From positions 1-36,791 of the IMG/VR virus record IMGVR_UViG_3300021425_000087: 36,791 bases of DNA; one strand, written 5' to 3'. The translations under genes were made by a program, and so were the position numbers. Positions 1 through 11,400 of the stretch are shown one piece after another. The notes under the pieces are model-generated. The model ran no database searches, was not told the DNA's origin, and saw only the letters and a list, made by a program, of their open reading frames with translations. The stretch comes from a virus. Position 1 is the first letter of the stretch. Each line of letters begins with the position of its first letter.

Positions 1-54
1 TATTGGTCTGAAGAATTATACAATCGAATTGTTAAAGGGATAGGAACCCCTTAA
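1..54 (+). CDS. 3' end of an unidentified upstream gene (partial)
   Basis: The first reading frame is open from base 1 and ends with TAA at 52-54, giving a 17-residue tail that ends in VKGIGTP. It runs in the same direction as all other genes here. Frame 2 also closes early (TAG at 41-43), so the choice of frame is not certain. Too little is visible to name the product. In T4 the gene before 25 is uvsY, but nothing in these 17 residues confirms that. Confidence 0.4.
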   Translation, partial: YWSEELYNRIVKGIGTP

Positions 55-88
55 AAAGTTCTGTTCAACCCCATAAAGGAGAAAACAG

Positions 89-271
89 ATGGCAAATTCA
101 CCCGTAGATAAGGGTCGGGAGTTTATTGAGTCTGGGATGACTCTAATAACCGATCCAGCGAGCGACAAGTACCTCAAGCAGGCAAAGTACCAGATTCCCA
201 AAGATCGTCTCTCAAGACCTTGTGGAGGTGCTGGAGGGTTTGACGATTATGTAGAAAGATGGCATGAATGA
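89..271 (+). CDS. Small hypothetical phage protein, 60 residues
   Basis: This short gene has a strong ribosome binding site, AAAGGAG at 75-81, seven bases before the ATG, which is the main reason to believe it. The product is hydrophilic with no membrane segment. It has an N-terminal half rich in charged residues (DKGREFIESG) and a C-terminal CGGAGG turn followed by DDYVERWHE. I do not recognise the family. It lies 34 bases after the preceding stop, and its own stop abuts the late promoter in front of gp25. It is therefore probably expressed with the upstream gene, not with the baseplate unit. No function is claimed. Confidence 0.6.
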   Translation: MANSPVDKGREFIESGMTLITDPASDKYLKQAKYQIPKDRLSRPCGGAGGFDDYVERWHE

Positions 272-273
272 GG

Positions 274-281
274 CATAAATA
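274..281 (+). promoter_or_regulatory. T4-type late promoter octamer before gp25
   Basis: CATAAATA matches the T4 late consensus TATAAATA at seven of eight positions. It sits just after the stop of the small gene and about 19 bases before the gp25 ATG. By T4 rules transcription would start about 6 bases downstream of the octamer, giving a leader of only about 13 bases with no clear Shine-Dalgarno. It would drive the gp25-gp6-gp7 unit. Confidence 0.6.
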
Positions 282-299
282 GTCAATAAAGCTGCCTAC

Positions 300-692
300 A
301 TGCCTGAATTCCAAACATTTAAGGATTTCAACCTCAGTTTTAAACCACACCCTGTAACTGAGGATTTGATGGTGGTAAAAGACGCTGCAGATATTAAACA
401 ATCAATTAAAAGTCTTTTGTTGACACGAAAGGGTGAAAGATTGTTTAACAGTGATATTGGAACAAATTTAACTGACTTACTCTTTGAAGTTGCTGATTTT
501 GCCACAGCATCATTAATTCGTGATGAAATTATTGTAGTACTTTCCAATTACGAAAGGCGAATCAATATATTAAAGCTTGATGTTGATGTTAATTTTGATG
601 ACAATGGTTATGATATTCAATTGACATATGAGTATGTCGGTCGTGATGATTTACCAACTACAGTAGAATTTTTCCTAGAGAGTGCTAGATAA
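300..692 (+). CDS. 25: Baseplate wedge subunit gp25 (TssE-like)
   Basis: At 130 residues it has the usual length of T4-like gp25, the baseplate protein that sits at the sheath end of the inner wedge and nucleates sheath assembly; TssE is its type VI secretion relative. Visible family features are the helical N-terminal half (DIKQSIKSLLLTRKGERLF, residues 31-49), the SDIGTNLTDLLFE segment (51-63), and an alternating beta-strand C-terminus. The normally conserved EPR motif reads E85-R86-R87, so proline is replaced. The gene order 25-6-7-8 supports the call. The ATG at 300 follows a late promoter at 274-281, with only a weak ribosome site. gp6 starts two bases after its stop, so the two genes are probably translationally coupled. 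Confidence 0.92.
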   Translation: MPEFQTFKDFNLSFKPHPVTEDLMVVKDAADIKQSIKSLLLTRKGERLFNSDIGTNLTDLLFEVADFATASLIRDEIIVVLSNYERRINILKLDVDVNFDDNGYDIQLTYEYVGRDDLPTTVEFFLESAR

Positions 693-694
693 CC

Positions 695-2491
695 ATGCCT
701 TCATACGTACAAGTCTCTAATTTAGACTTTCAAGACATCAAAATTGCTCTCAAGGAGTATTTGAGAGCACAATCGGACTTCACTTCGTATGATTTTGAAG
801 GATCAGCGATGAATGTTCTGCTGGACGTTCTTGCTTATAATACTTACTACACAGCGTTTAACGCTAACATGGTAGTGAATGAGTTGTTTCTTGACTCTGC
901 TACCCTTCGTGATAACGTTGTAGCACTTGCTAAACAGTTAGGGTACAAACCCAAGTCAAAAACTGCTCCTAAGGCAAAAATTACCTTTCAGGTAGATTAT
1001 CCCCAAAGTGCTCCCGAAACCGCCGTGCTAAGGAAGGGAACGGGGTTTACGACAGTATTTGATGACACTCTCTATACATATGTTGCTGTAGAAGATCAAA
1101 CAGCACCTGTAGAGAATGGAACGGCATATTTTAATGATATTGAGATCTACGAGGGTACATTAATTACAAACACATTTATTGTATCATCAGCAACTCCACA
1201 GAGATATATTTTACAGAATAATGGTGTTGATATTGATTCGATTCGAGTAAGGGTTTACAACAGCAATCAATCAACAGCTTTTTCTTGGTATGAGTATGCC
1301 GACAACATTTTAAATGTAGATCCCACCTCCAAAGCATTCTTTCTAGAAGAAATTGAAGATGAACGCTACGAATTATTCTTTGGTGATGGTGTTCTTGGTA
1401 GAAAGTTACAAGACAATGAAAAAATTGAGGTAACTTATCTTGTCACTAACGGTGAAGACACCAATGGTGCTAGGAATTTTACTTATAATGGTGTTTTACA
1501 AGATTTATTTGGTGGCACTGGATACCCCACTCTTGTTTCTATTACCAGCACAGAGCCTTCAAATGGTGGTGCTGGAATTGAAAGCATTTCTAAAATTAAA
1601 TTTAATGCCCCTAAGTTCTTTGCTACTCAGGACAGAGCGGTAACTGCTTCTGACTATGGCGCTATTATCAGAAACTTGTATCCTGCTATTTCTGACATCA
1701 TTACATTTGGTGGAGAAGAAGATGAACCGCCAGAGTATGGTAAAGTAAAAATTGTAGTTAAACCAGAGAACTCTGCTACTTTATCTACAACAACCAAGAA
1801 AGATTTGACAGCAAAACTTAAGAAGTACATGGTTGCTTCTGTAACACCAGAAATTATCGACCCATCTATTCTTTATGTTGAGGTTACCAGTCAAATTTAT
1901 TACTCACTGACAAAAACTACCCAAAGACCCGAGCAAATTAGAGCAAAGGTTGTTACATCTGTGGAAAACTATTTGAAACAGGCAGAAGTGGAGCAGTTTA
2001 ATGGCAAGTTTAGATATAGTAAATTTGTATCAACAATTGACAATGCTGATATCAGTATTAGTTCTAATACCACTAGTATCACATTGAGAAAAGATTTTAT
2101 CCCACAAATCAATTCAACTTCATATTATGAGTTGTGTTATCAGAACGTTTTTGACAAAGATTGTGAAGGATCAACCGTTGCTTCAACTGGATTTAAAGTA
2201 TCCGAGTTCCCAACGTACACAGTGTATTTTGAGGATAGGGATGGCGTAATCGTCCTATATAGAATAGACAATTTGACAGGTGAAAAGATTACACTCAACG
2301 ACTCTTTGGGTACAGTAGATTATGAAAAGGGTGAAATTAAGTTATACGATTTAACTATCGTTCAAGGTAGTTTTGGTGACAATAAGATTGAAGTTCGTGT
2401 AAGACCCAAAAACTTAGATATTGTTGCTTTGAGAGAAGTGTATCTAGATGTTGATTTGACTAAGAGCAAGTTCACGGCATACCCAGAGTAA
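695..2491 (+). CDS. 6: Baseplate wedge subunit gp6 (baseplate J-like)
   Basis: This 598-residue protein (T4 gp6 has about 660) forms the continuous inner ring of the baseplate and, as a dimer with gp7, the core of each wedge. The N-terminal region has the family signature: a helix with EYLRAQSDF (21-29), then DFEGSAMNVLLDVLAYNT (33-50) and the following helices to about residue 95. A baseplate-J-like segment appears at about 314-342 (R-AVTASDYGAIIRNLYP followed by ITFGGEE). The C-terminal third is predicted beta-rich. It starts two bases after the gp25 stop, with GAGAG upstream, and is followed four bases later by gp7. No late promoter precedes it, so it depends on the gp25 promoter. Confidence 0.92.
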   Translation: MPSYVQVSNLDFQDIKIALKEYLRAQSDFTSYDFEGSAMNVLLDVLAYNTYYTAFNANMVVNELFLDSATLRDNVVALAKQLGYKPKSKTAPKAKITFQVDYPQSAPETAVLRKGTGFTTVFDDTLYTYVAVEDQTAPVENGTAYFNDIEIYEGTLITNTFIVSSATPQRYILQNNGVDIDSIRVRVYNSNQSTAFSWYEYADNILNVDPTSKAFFLEEIEDERYELFFGDGVLGRKLQDNEKIEVTYLVTNGEDTNGARNFTYNGVLQDLFGGTGYPTLVSITSTEPSNGGAGIESISKIKFNAPKFFATQDRAVTASDYGAIIRNLYPAISDIITFGGEEDEPPEYGKVKIVVKPENSATLSTTTKKDLTAKLKKYMVASVTPEIIDPSILYVEVTSQIYYSLTKTTQRPEQIRAKVVTSVENYLKQAEVEQFNGKFRYSKFVSTIDNADISISSNTTSITLRKDFIPQINSTSYYELCYQNVFDKDCEGSTVASTGFKVSEFPTYTVYFEDRDGVIVLYRIDNLTGEKITLNDSLGTVDYEKGEIKLYDLTIVQGSFGDNKIEVRVRPKNLDIVALREVYLDVDLTKSKFTAYPE

Positions 2492-2495
2492 TTAG

Positions 2496-5400
2496 ATGGC
2501 TCCTAAGAAGAGAAGATTATCATCCCTAGTTGAGTCACAACTCCCAGGGTTTATCCAATACGAGTATGAAAATTTCTCTAAGTTCGTAGAAAAATACTAC
2601 GAGCAACAGGAATCTGTTGGTCAGCCGATTGATATTATTTCTAATCTTGGTAAGTATAGAGACATTGATACTTACGAAAAGCACCTTCTTCAGCAATCAT
2701 CTACTCTTGTAAGTAATATTGCTGCCGACTCTACTACATTTGAAATAGCAGATGCCACATCATTCCCAGAAGAAAATGGTTATATTAAAATTGGTGACGA
2801 AATTTTATTCTATCAATCCAGAACTGGAAATGTCCTAGAAGAGGTTTCCAGAGGTGTTAGTGGTAATACTACCCTAGGAGACCTATATCATTCATCTACG
2901 TTTGTTACAACGGCAGCCGCTCCTCACTATCAAAGTGATGTTGTATATAACGTAAGTAATCTATTTTTGTATGCTCTTGTAAAAGAGTTTGAAAAAACTT
3001 ATCTTTCTTCATTTCCAGAAGCGTACCTCAAGGATGAAGTAGATAAAAGAATTCTTATTAAGAATATCACCAAGTTCTATAAGAGCAAAGGTACTGATAG
3101 GTCTGTTAAATTTATTTTTAACTCTATTATCAATAAAGACCCTAATGATATTCCTGTAGTTGTCAGTCCAAAAGAATCTACTTTAAAGGCTTCTACATCT
3201 GATTGGTCTCAAGATTATTATCTTTCTGTAAAAATTGTTAATGGTGATGCCGAAGATTTAATCGGTCAAGTTATTACCCAAAATTTAGACCCTTTCAATT
3301 CTAACATTACTTTTGCTTCAGGTGTTGTTGACAACGTAACTTATGTCGGTAACGACGAGTTTGACGGATACTACAAAGTTATTCTAGAGAAATCATCTGT
3401 AAATGGCGAATTTGCTGTTGCTGGAAGAACCAAGACATTAGTTGGATTAACTGCCCAAGCAACTACGGATGACAGAATTACTGTAAAGTCAACGATGGGA
3501 TTCCCCAAAAGTGGAAAACTATTGATTGGTGACGAAGTAATCATCTACAAGGACAAGACAGTAAATCAATTTATCATTAGTGAAAGAATTGGACCAATCC
3601 GTAATCATAGTGCTGATAAAAATGTATACACATACGTTGACATCACTAGTTCCGATGTACGATTAATTTCTCTTGGAATGGTTTACAATTTGTCTCCAGT
3701 TGTTTCTGCTCCTTATTCTGTTGCTGGAGAGCGAGTTCAAATTTCAAAACCTGGATTCGAAACTTTAGATCCAATTATCTATGATTTAGAGAATAAGAAA
3801 AATAGGTGGTTGGTAAACACCACTGGTTCTTTTGCTAGTGTCAAAACAGCTACTCAGAATTTCACATCTGATGTATCTGCCGTTTTTGAAGATGAGCAGT
3901 ATTACTACGTTGCTTCTTCATCACTTCCATCACAAGATGTTTTAACAAATACAACATATTCCGAAGTATTATCTGACCAGAAAAATTTAAAAATCATCAG
4001 AAAGAGACCATCAACTACTACTGAGGTATATAAAACTACCAATAGAGATGTTGGCGTGTTTATCGATGGTGTTCCTGCTATTGGTTATAAAGATACTGAG
4101 TTTCTGAAGTATGGAGAAATTGTATCAACAACAGTAACTAATAAAGGCAACTCATATGCTGCTGCTCCCTTTGTTCTTATTAACGAAAGAACTAATTTAG
4201 CAAGATGTACGTTATCTGGATCTACCGTAGATCAAATTGAAATTTTAACAAATCAAGTATTTGAAGAAGATCCTACGATTAGAATTACGTCTGGCGAAGG
4301 AGCTGTCTTGAAAGCGGTGGTGACAAAAGGTGTCATTACTAGTATGGATGTTATTGATCCAGGTAGATATTATTCATCACCACCTAATATCAGAATTGTT
4401 GATAATCTAGGAAAGGGCGCTTTTGCCGAATATGAAGCAATTTTAACCCCAGATGGAAAACTTGATGGAGCTCGTAAAATTAGTGGCGGTAGATTTTACA
4501 CTTCTGGACAAGTTAATGTAGTAGTAGAAGCAGTTGGGAGAAATGCTTCTGGAGTATGTGAGATCAAGAAGTGGGTCTATGATAGATACAACAGATATAA
4601 GAATAATCTAGATTCAAACAACGGTACTATTCTACCAAACTACAATCCTGGAAAGGGATTTGGATATGCTTATCTTGCCAACCCAGATAAGCTAAGAGAA
4701 AGAGCATACAGCAGTCCTTTAGAATATAGTCAGAATAAAGCGAATGCTACTAAAAAGCACTCACCAATTTTAGGTTTTGCCTATGATGGCAACCCCATTT
4801 ATGGTCCATATGGTTACAGTGTTCCTACTAATAGTGCTTCTGCCGTACAAAGATTGAGTACAGGATATAGAATCAATGGCAGTAGACCAAATGGTCCTGA
4901 TACTGGAAGATATCCACTAGGAACTTTTATTGACGATTATAAGTGGACTCCTAGCATTAATTCTGGTAAGACCGAACTGGATCAAAATAATGGAAGATAT
5001 TGTGTAACACCAGAATATCCAAACGGAACATATGCTTATTTTATCACTATCGATGATAATGAGGTTCCACAGTTTCCATATATTCTTGGAGAAAATTTCT
5101 ATTCACTACCAGTAGATTCTAACTACAATTCTAACATTTCACAAGATGATATTCCTTTCGGCGTAAAATCTTTGAGAACCACAACATCAGAACAAAATGG
5201 TGGAGCATTCTTTGGTTCTATCAAAGATGTCAAGAGTGGTAATATATCTTCTGCTTACATTGAAACTACTAGGGACTACTTCTCTCCTGGAGGAGATGTA
5301 TACATTAACAATGATGGTACTGGTGGATTTGGTGCCGTAGTTAAAGTAGATGAAGTTACTGGTAAGACCGTTCAATCGATTGAATCCCAAGAAACCAAAG

Positions 5401-8400
5401 CAGTTAAAATCAGCACAGTTCAACCAGCATACTTCTTTGAAGGAGATGAGATTATTCAGGTTGATTCTCAAGGAAATAGTTTTGTTGGTGGTGAAGTCAT
5501 TGGTGATGTTATTAACGAAAATACTTTCGTTTTAAGAAATGTCTCTGGAGCTAGTAATTTTAAGATTGAGTCGGGTTCAACAATTCAATCAGAAACTTTA
5601 GTTCAAAGAGTAGTATTAGATATTGATGCCAGTTTTACCATTGGATCTACTATTAGATTAACTAATGATGATGATGAAGATGTAGCAACTGGTTTAATTT
5701 TAGAAACTACAACCAGACAAAATTCTCTCACTATTAAGGTTGACAACACCAATGAACCTTTTTATGCCACTGGCGACTACTATTTACGTAGTTCTACGTT
5801 AAGTGACACAAATAGAGCAGAAGTTATTTCTGTAAATTCGTTGAGTAGTGGTTTAGAACCATTTGAAATTGATGATAATATTGCTATTGTTCAAACTGAT
5901 GGTGATCATAATCTAGGAATTAATGACAAGGTTAACGTCATTGTTATTCCAAATGATGCTACTACCACCACAACATATTATGTCAGAAAAAGATTATATC
6001 AAAGAGCAACAGTTCTTGCTCCATCACACAGTTCTGTTATAGAGGATAAAGGTCTTGGCAGTTTTGACATTTTAAATAGTGGTTTAGAATACACATCAAA
6101 TACGTATGAAGATGTAGAACTTATTTTTCAAGATTCGAATTTAGCACGTGCCAATATTGGTAAGCTAGGAGATTCTGGAAATGCTAGAGCTACAGTAGTT
6201 GTTTCTAGTCCTGGTGGATTGGGAACTGGCACAGTATCATCTATTATTATTACTGATAAAGGATCTGGATACAGAACTGGTGATATTCTTACTATTAGAG
6301 ATAGTGATCTTGGCAGAGTTTCTAATCCAGTAACAACTCAAAGATTTACTTTACAAGTAGATCATGTTGGTTTTGCTTCTTCGAACACAACTCTATACCT
6401 TTCGAATGTAAATAACCTTTCACAAGAAGATTTAATTAAGATTGGTCCAGAAACTCTCAAGATTACTAGAGTCGATACTCAAACAAAGACAGTTACCGTC
6501 GAAAGAGGGCAAGAAGGTACTGTACCTACAAATCACTACGATAGAGCATCCGTATCTTTAGTTAATTCCTACTATAGATTTGATGATAACTTCCGTCCTT
6601 TTGGAGATGGAATTACCAAACCTTATCTATTAGATTACGACCAAGATACACAAGAAATTTTTGTTGGGTATGACTATAATGTAGCAAATCCACAGAAAAT
6701 TGCTCAAAGCACTAGCTTCTTTGACAATAGTGTTCCCAGAAAACTTGTACAAATGAGATCTGTACAAGATGCTGCTTATAATTTAGAGTTTTCGACAGAT
6801 AATACAAACTTTGAAGTAAACCCCATTATTAATATTCAAAAGTATTACAGATATACCTTTGATGTTTCACATGTGTCTATGGCAGACACGTATCTGGATT
6901 TTTCTGCTAGTGCTAACTATAATATCTTCACAGAAGAAAAAGAAGTTAGTAATATTTCTCCAGGAAGTGCTGGATCTTTTGTTAGTATTAAATTAGGATT
7001 TGGTCCAGCCATTTCTAATAATAACTTCCAAAATCAGCAACCAATTAACTATCAAAATTATTTTTACTTTATCAAAGTTTCTCCTAATGTAGATACAAAT
7101 AATTCGTATTTGAGAATTATCAATGATCCATTAACATCTATAAACACTGTAAATTATGTCACTCCCAATAAATTTGTTTATTCTATGGCAGAAATTCCTG
7201 CCTACGATGGATCTGGAGATATTTCATATACAACTACATCTAGAGAAGCAATTGGTGGATTGACCAAAATTAAAATCGTAAACACAGGCGAAAATTACAA
7301 TCTCTTACCAACAGTTAAAGGTATTTCACTATCTTCCGAATTTGAAGCAGATGTTGAACCATTTTATGATGAGATCAATCAAGTTATAACTGGATTTAAC
7401 ATTATTGATGGCGGCAGTAATTATTCAAAACCTGTAGCGGTAGTCACTGATGGTGATGGATCTGGATATGTATATGAATGTGATACTAGATCTGGTAAAT
7501 TAACCTCAGTTAGAATCGTAAAAAAAGGTCAAGGATTTACATACAAACCATCTGTAAGAATTATTGAATCGGACATTAAAGTTTACTTAGAATCCAATAA
7601 TATTGGATTGCCGAAGAATATTCAAATCAGCAATCCAGGTAGAGGATTCAATGCTGATGAATCTTTATTGAGCACTTATAAGTCACCAACTACATTTGTA
7701 CTGAGAAATATTTCCGACAAGTTCTTCTTTGGTGAAAAAATTATACAAGATTCTACTGGCGCTACTGCTATTGTATCCGAGAATGGATATAGAGAAGGAA
7801 GTAATTTATTAAAAGTAAATTCTTTGAGTGGCGTATTTAAGAACGGCGAAGAAATCAAGAGTGCTATCGGTTCTAGAACAGCAACTCTATACGCTCAACT
7901 CTCTACAGAATTTGATCCAGAAATTAAATCATACGTTGATAATTTTGGTTTCTATACATCAGATAGAGGTAAACTAAGCAACAATAACCAAAGATTACAA
8001 GATTCTTACTTCTATCAAGATTACTCGTATGTTTTAAAATCTAAAACATCCATTGAAGTATGGAGAGATCTGATTAAAGAAACGACCCACCCAGCTGGAT
8101 TCCAGTTGTTTGGTGAGATGGTTATTGATAGTAAGGCAGAAGCACCAATGCCTACTTCACAACCTACTTTAAATTATGTTAGTGTAATTGAGTTACCTAC
8201 GGTACAGATAACATCCCTGTCATCCTCTAGAGTAATCACAGTAATTCAAGAGAAGTTTGAAAACACTATTATTGAAGATGGTGTTGGATCTGTTTCTGTA
8301 GATACTTTTGACACCACAGAAACTAACACTTATAATGTGTCATTAACACCAGCATTTGATGGTAGATTTGATCCCAATACTGGACAAGTCATTGGTACTA

Positions 8401-11400
8401 AGACATTTACCATGGTTGACAAGGTATCTGGAAATGCTTTAACACTGTCTAGAAATGAACAGCTATTTGTCACATTAGATAGTGTTATTCAAGAACCAGG
8501 AGTTTCTTATACCATTAACGGTTCTTCAATTACATTTGCTCAAGCACCTTTTGGTGATAGAGTAATTGAAGGTCAAGATGTTTATGCTGTTAAGTTTTTT
8601 GGTAGAGCAATTAAATTTAAGAACCCAACCTTAAACACTAGGTATTTTAGAAAACTTCAAAACATTGCTGATCAGTTTGATGGAGTACAATTCGAATTTG
8701 ATCTTTATTGGGAAGATGGTTCTATTGTAAAGACCGATCCCAATGAAAATCTCATTGTAGCATTAAATGGTGTTGTTCAAAAAGCAAGAGGGAATGAAAC
8801 TGAACCATTTGGAAACTCATATTCTATTATTAGAGATGAAGATGTAAGTGTAGCTGATAAGATTAGGTTCTCCAAACCACCAATTGACAATGAAGATCTT
8901 TATGGTCCTCCAGAAGAATTGCCAGAGGAACTTAAAGCATATGAAAAATGTTTTATCTATAGCATTGGTAGCTATCAGCGTCTAAAAATTAATTCAAGGC
9001 TTTATGAGTATAGATTTGGCGGTCCTTATCTAATTCAAGATGAAATTACTAATGAGATTAGAAAGGTCGATGACTCTTCATATGCTTTGGTATTCATCGA
9101 TGGCGTTTTACAGCAAGAAGGAAAGTCCTATCAAATTGTAGGACCAAATATTACTTTTACAGAACCACTTAAGTCGTATGAAGACGCTACTGGTCTTAGA
9201 GTCACTCAGGATGTAAATATCATTCTGATGTATGGTAGAGATGTTCCAAGAACTCTCACTTTCTACGAATTTGAACCCAATGCTTTCAACAATGTTTTAA
9301 GAGTAACTTTGTCTGGAACAGGCGTTTCTCAAAATCTACTTGATGAATACGACATTAAAGAATCAAACCAGCGAGTATATTTTACCCAAGGTTCTACTCT
9401 AGTTGGCAAGATTGCTAGTTATTCAGTTCAAAGTGCCGATGAAATTATCATCAACTTTGTTAATCCATTAAACGTCAAGTTAGATTCTGATACTCCTCTC
9501 ACACTTAATGATCTAGATCATTTTGGCATGGGGAATTATTACTCTACCGATATTCCAGGAACTTATACTGTAAGTTATGAGTATAAAAAGGATGAAGATG
9601 GTGATCGAGTTCTAGAAAGATATGTACCTCAATGGTTGTATGGATTAGTAGCTGGCAATAGAGCATGGAATAACAGAAATTCTATGTTTGCTAACTTGAT
9701 TCCTGGTGATAAAATTTTAATCGATGGAGAATCTAAGTACCGTACTGTAACTGCTACGCCAGATACAGCTAAGGCGATGAACTATAGAGATGGAGATTTA
9801 GTTCAGACCGCCATTTATGCTAAGGCAAACGTAACCGATTACAACGGAGACACTCAAGGTGTTGGTTTAAGTTTGACCGCTAATATTAGTGGTGGTGCTG
9901 TTCAAACCTTAAATGTTGCTGATGTTGAGTGGAACCAACGTGACCTACAACTTTACTTTGAGCAAGATATTCTTCTACAACCCACTGCTTACGAATATTA
10001 CACCACTCCAGAAGTTCACTTCATTCCTGTAGATGGAAATGGTGGTGGTGCTAAGGCAGAAGTTATTGCTTATGGTGGTCAGATTCTTGATGTTGTATTA
10101 ACTGAAGGTGGTAGTGGTTACACACAACCACCAAAAGTAGTTGTAGCAAGGCGTTTCAAGAGAATCAAAGAAAATGCTCGTAAAGTTGATACTTTAATTA
10201 AACTTGGAGTACAAAGTGTTAAAGGAGTAGGATCTCCAATTAGTTCTGTATCTGAGGTTATTCTTTTTGGTGATGGAGATACCAACGCTATCTTCTCTTT
10301 GGTTACTTTTGGTGGATCATCTGGATCTGTTGTTTCCACTGCCGATCAAATTACTACAAATATTCAAACTTTACCTGGGGAAGAACGTCAGGTAAGAATG
10401 ACTGATGAAAAGTTCCCAACAGAAGCAAGGGTACAGTCACCAGTACCATATATTCCACAAATAACAGATCACAATGTTGATAGAGTTATTACTCAGGTTG
10501 TTGGTGGTGTAGTTGGGTTTGAGATTGATACTTCTATCAATACGATTGAAGTAGAAGAGTTAACAGCAATCATCCAGATTCCAGCAAGAAAAGCATTCGT
10601 TCCAAAAGGACTACCTTCTCTTAATGGTTACGGAACATTCTTGGATGCTCCATTGGCACAGGTTATCAACGCTCCTGACAACTACAGAGAGATTGTATAT
10701 GTAGCAAATACTAGTAGATTCCCAGATACTCCAAGTAGATTACGTATTGGTAGAGAACTTCTATTCTATAGAGAGAAACAAGAAGATAGATTCCTTGGAG
10801 TTAGCAGGGGTTGGTTAGGTACACCAGCTGATGTTCATAATGCTGGTGATCTAGTTCTTCATGAACCAGAATTTGTTACTCTACTTTCTGGTGGTGTCAC
10901 TGAGATTTACACCGAAGTTAGTGTTTCTTCCGCCTCTACTGCTAGAAGAGAATCTAAGTTTACTATTCAATCTATCAGTGATGTTCAGGTTGTTGAGTCA
11001 AGCATACATGAAATTGAAAATGAATTCCAGATTGAAGTTGATCAATTTGAACCAGATGTAATTAAACAGATTACAATTATTCCACCAACATCATATAATA
11101 TTGTTACTGAGGTACATTCTACTACATCTAGAATTTCTTTTGCCTCAGCTACTCCAAGAGATATTGCTGGATTTATCAGTACTGAAGTTGTTACGATCGA
11201 AGAAACATCTCTTCAATTAACACAAGAAGATAAGATTCTAATTGAACCTAAGTCAACTATTACTTCGGTTACAATTGGTAGCGTTGCTTCTACTGCTGCT
11301 TCTACTTCACAGGTAGTAACTGTTTCGAATGAACCAACACTAGTAACAAATCAAGTACAGGTTGAAACTATTAGTTCTATTAACAGTGTCACTACAACTA

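Noticed and set aside
34-54. Possible terminator stem AAGGG / CCCTT near the end of the upstream gene
   Set aside because: Five pairs only and no T-run follows; A residues follow instead.
271-297. Five-base inverted repeat AGGCA / TGCCT flanking the gp25 promoter region
   Set aside because: The stem is only five pairs with a 17-base loop, so it is probably chance. It resembles the layout at 14162 but is too weak to claim a switch.
7676-7858. Frameshift or split-gene explanation for the very long gp7 frame
   Set aside because: The frame is continuous from 2496 to 12236 with no internal stop, and no motif is found displaced into another frame.
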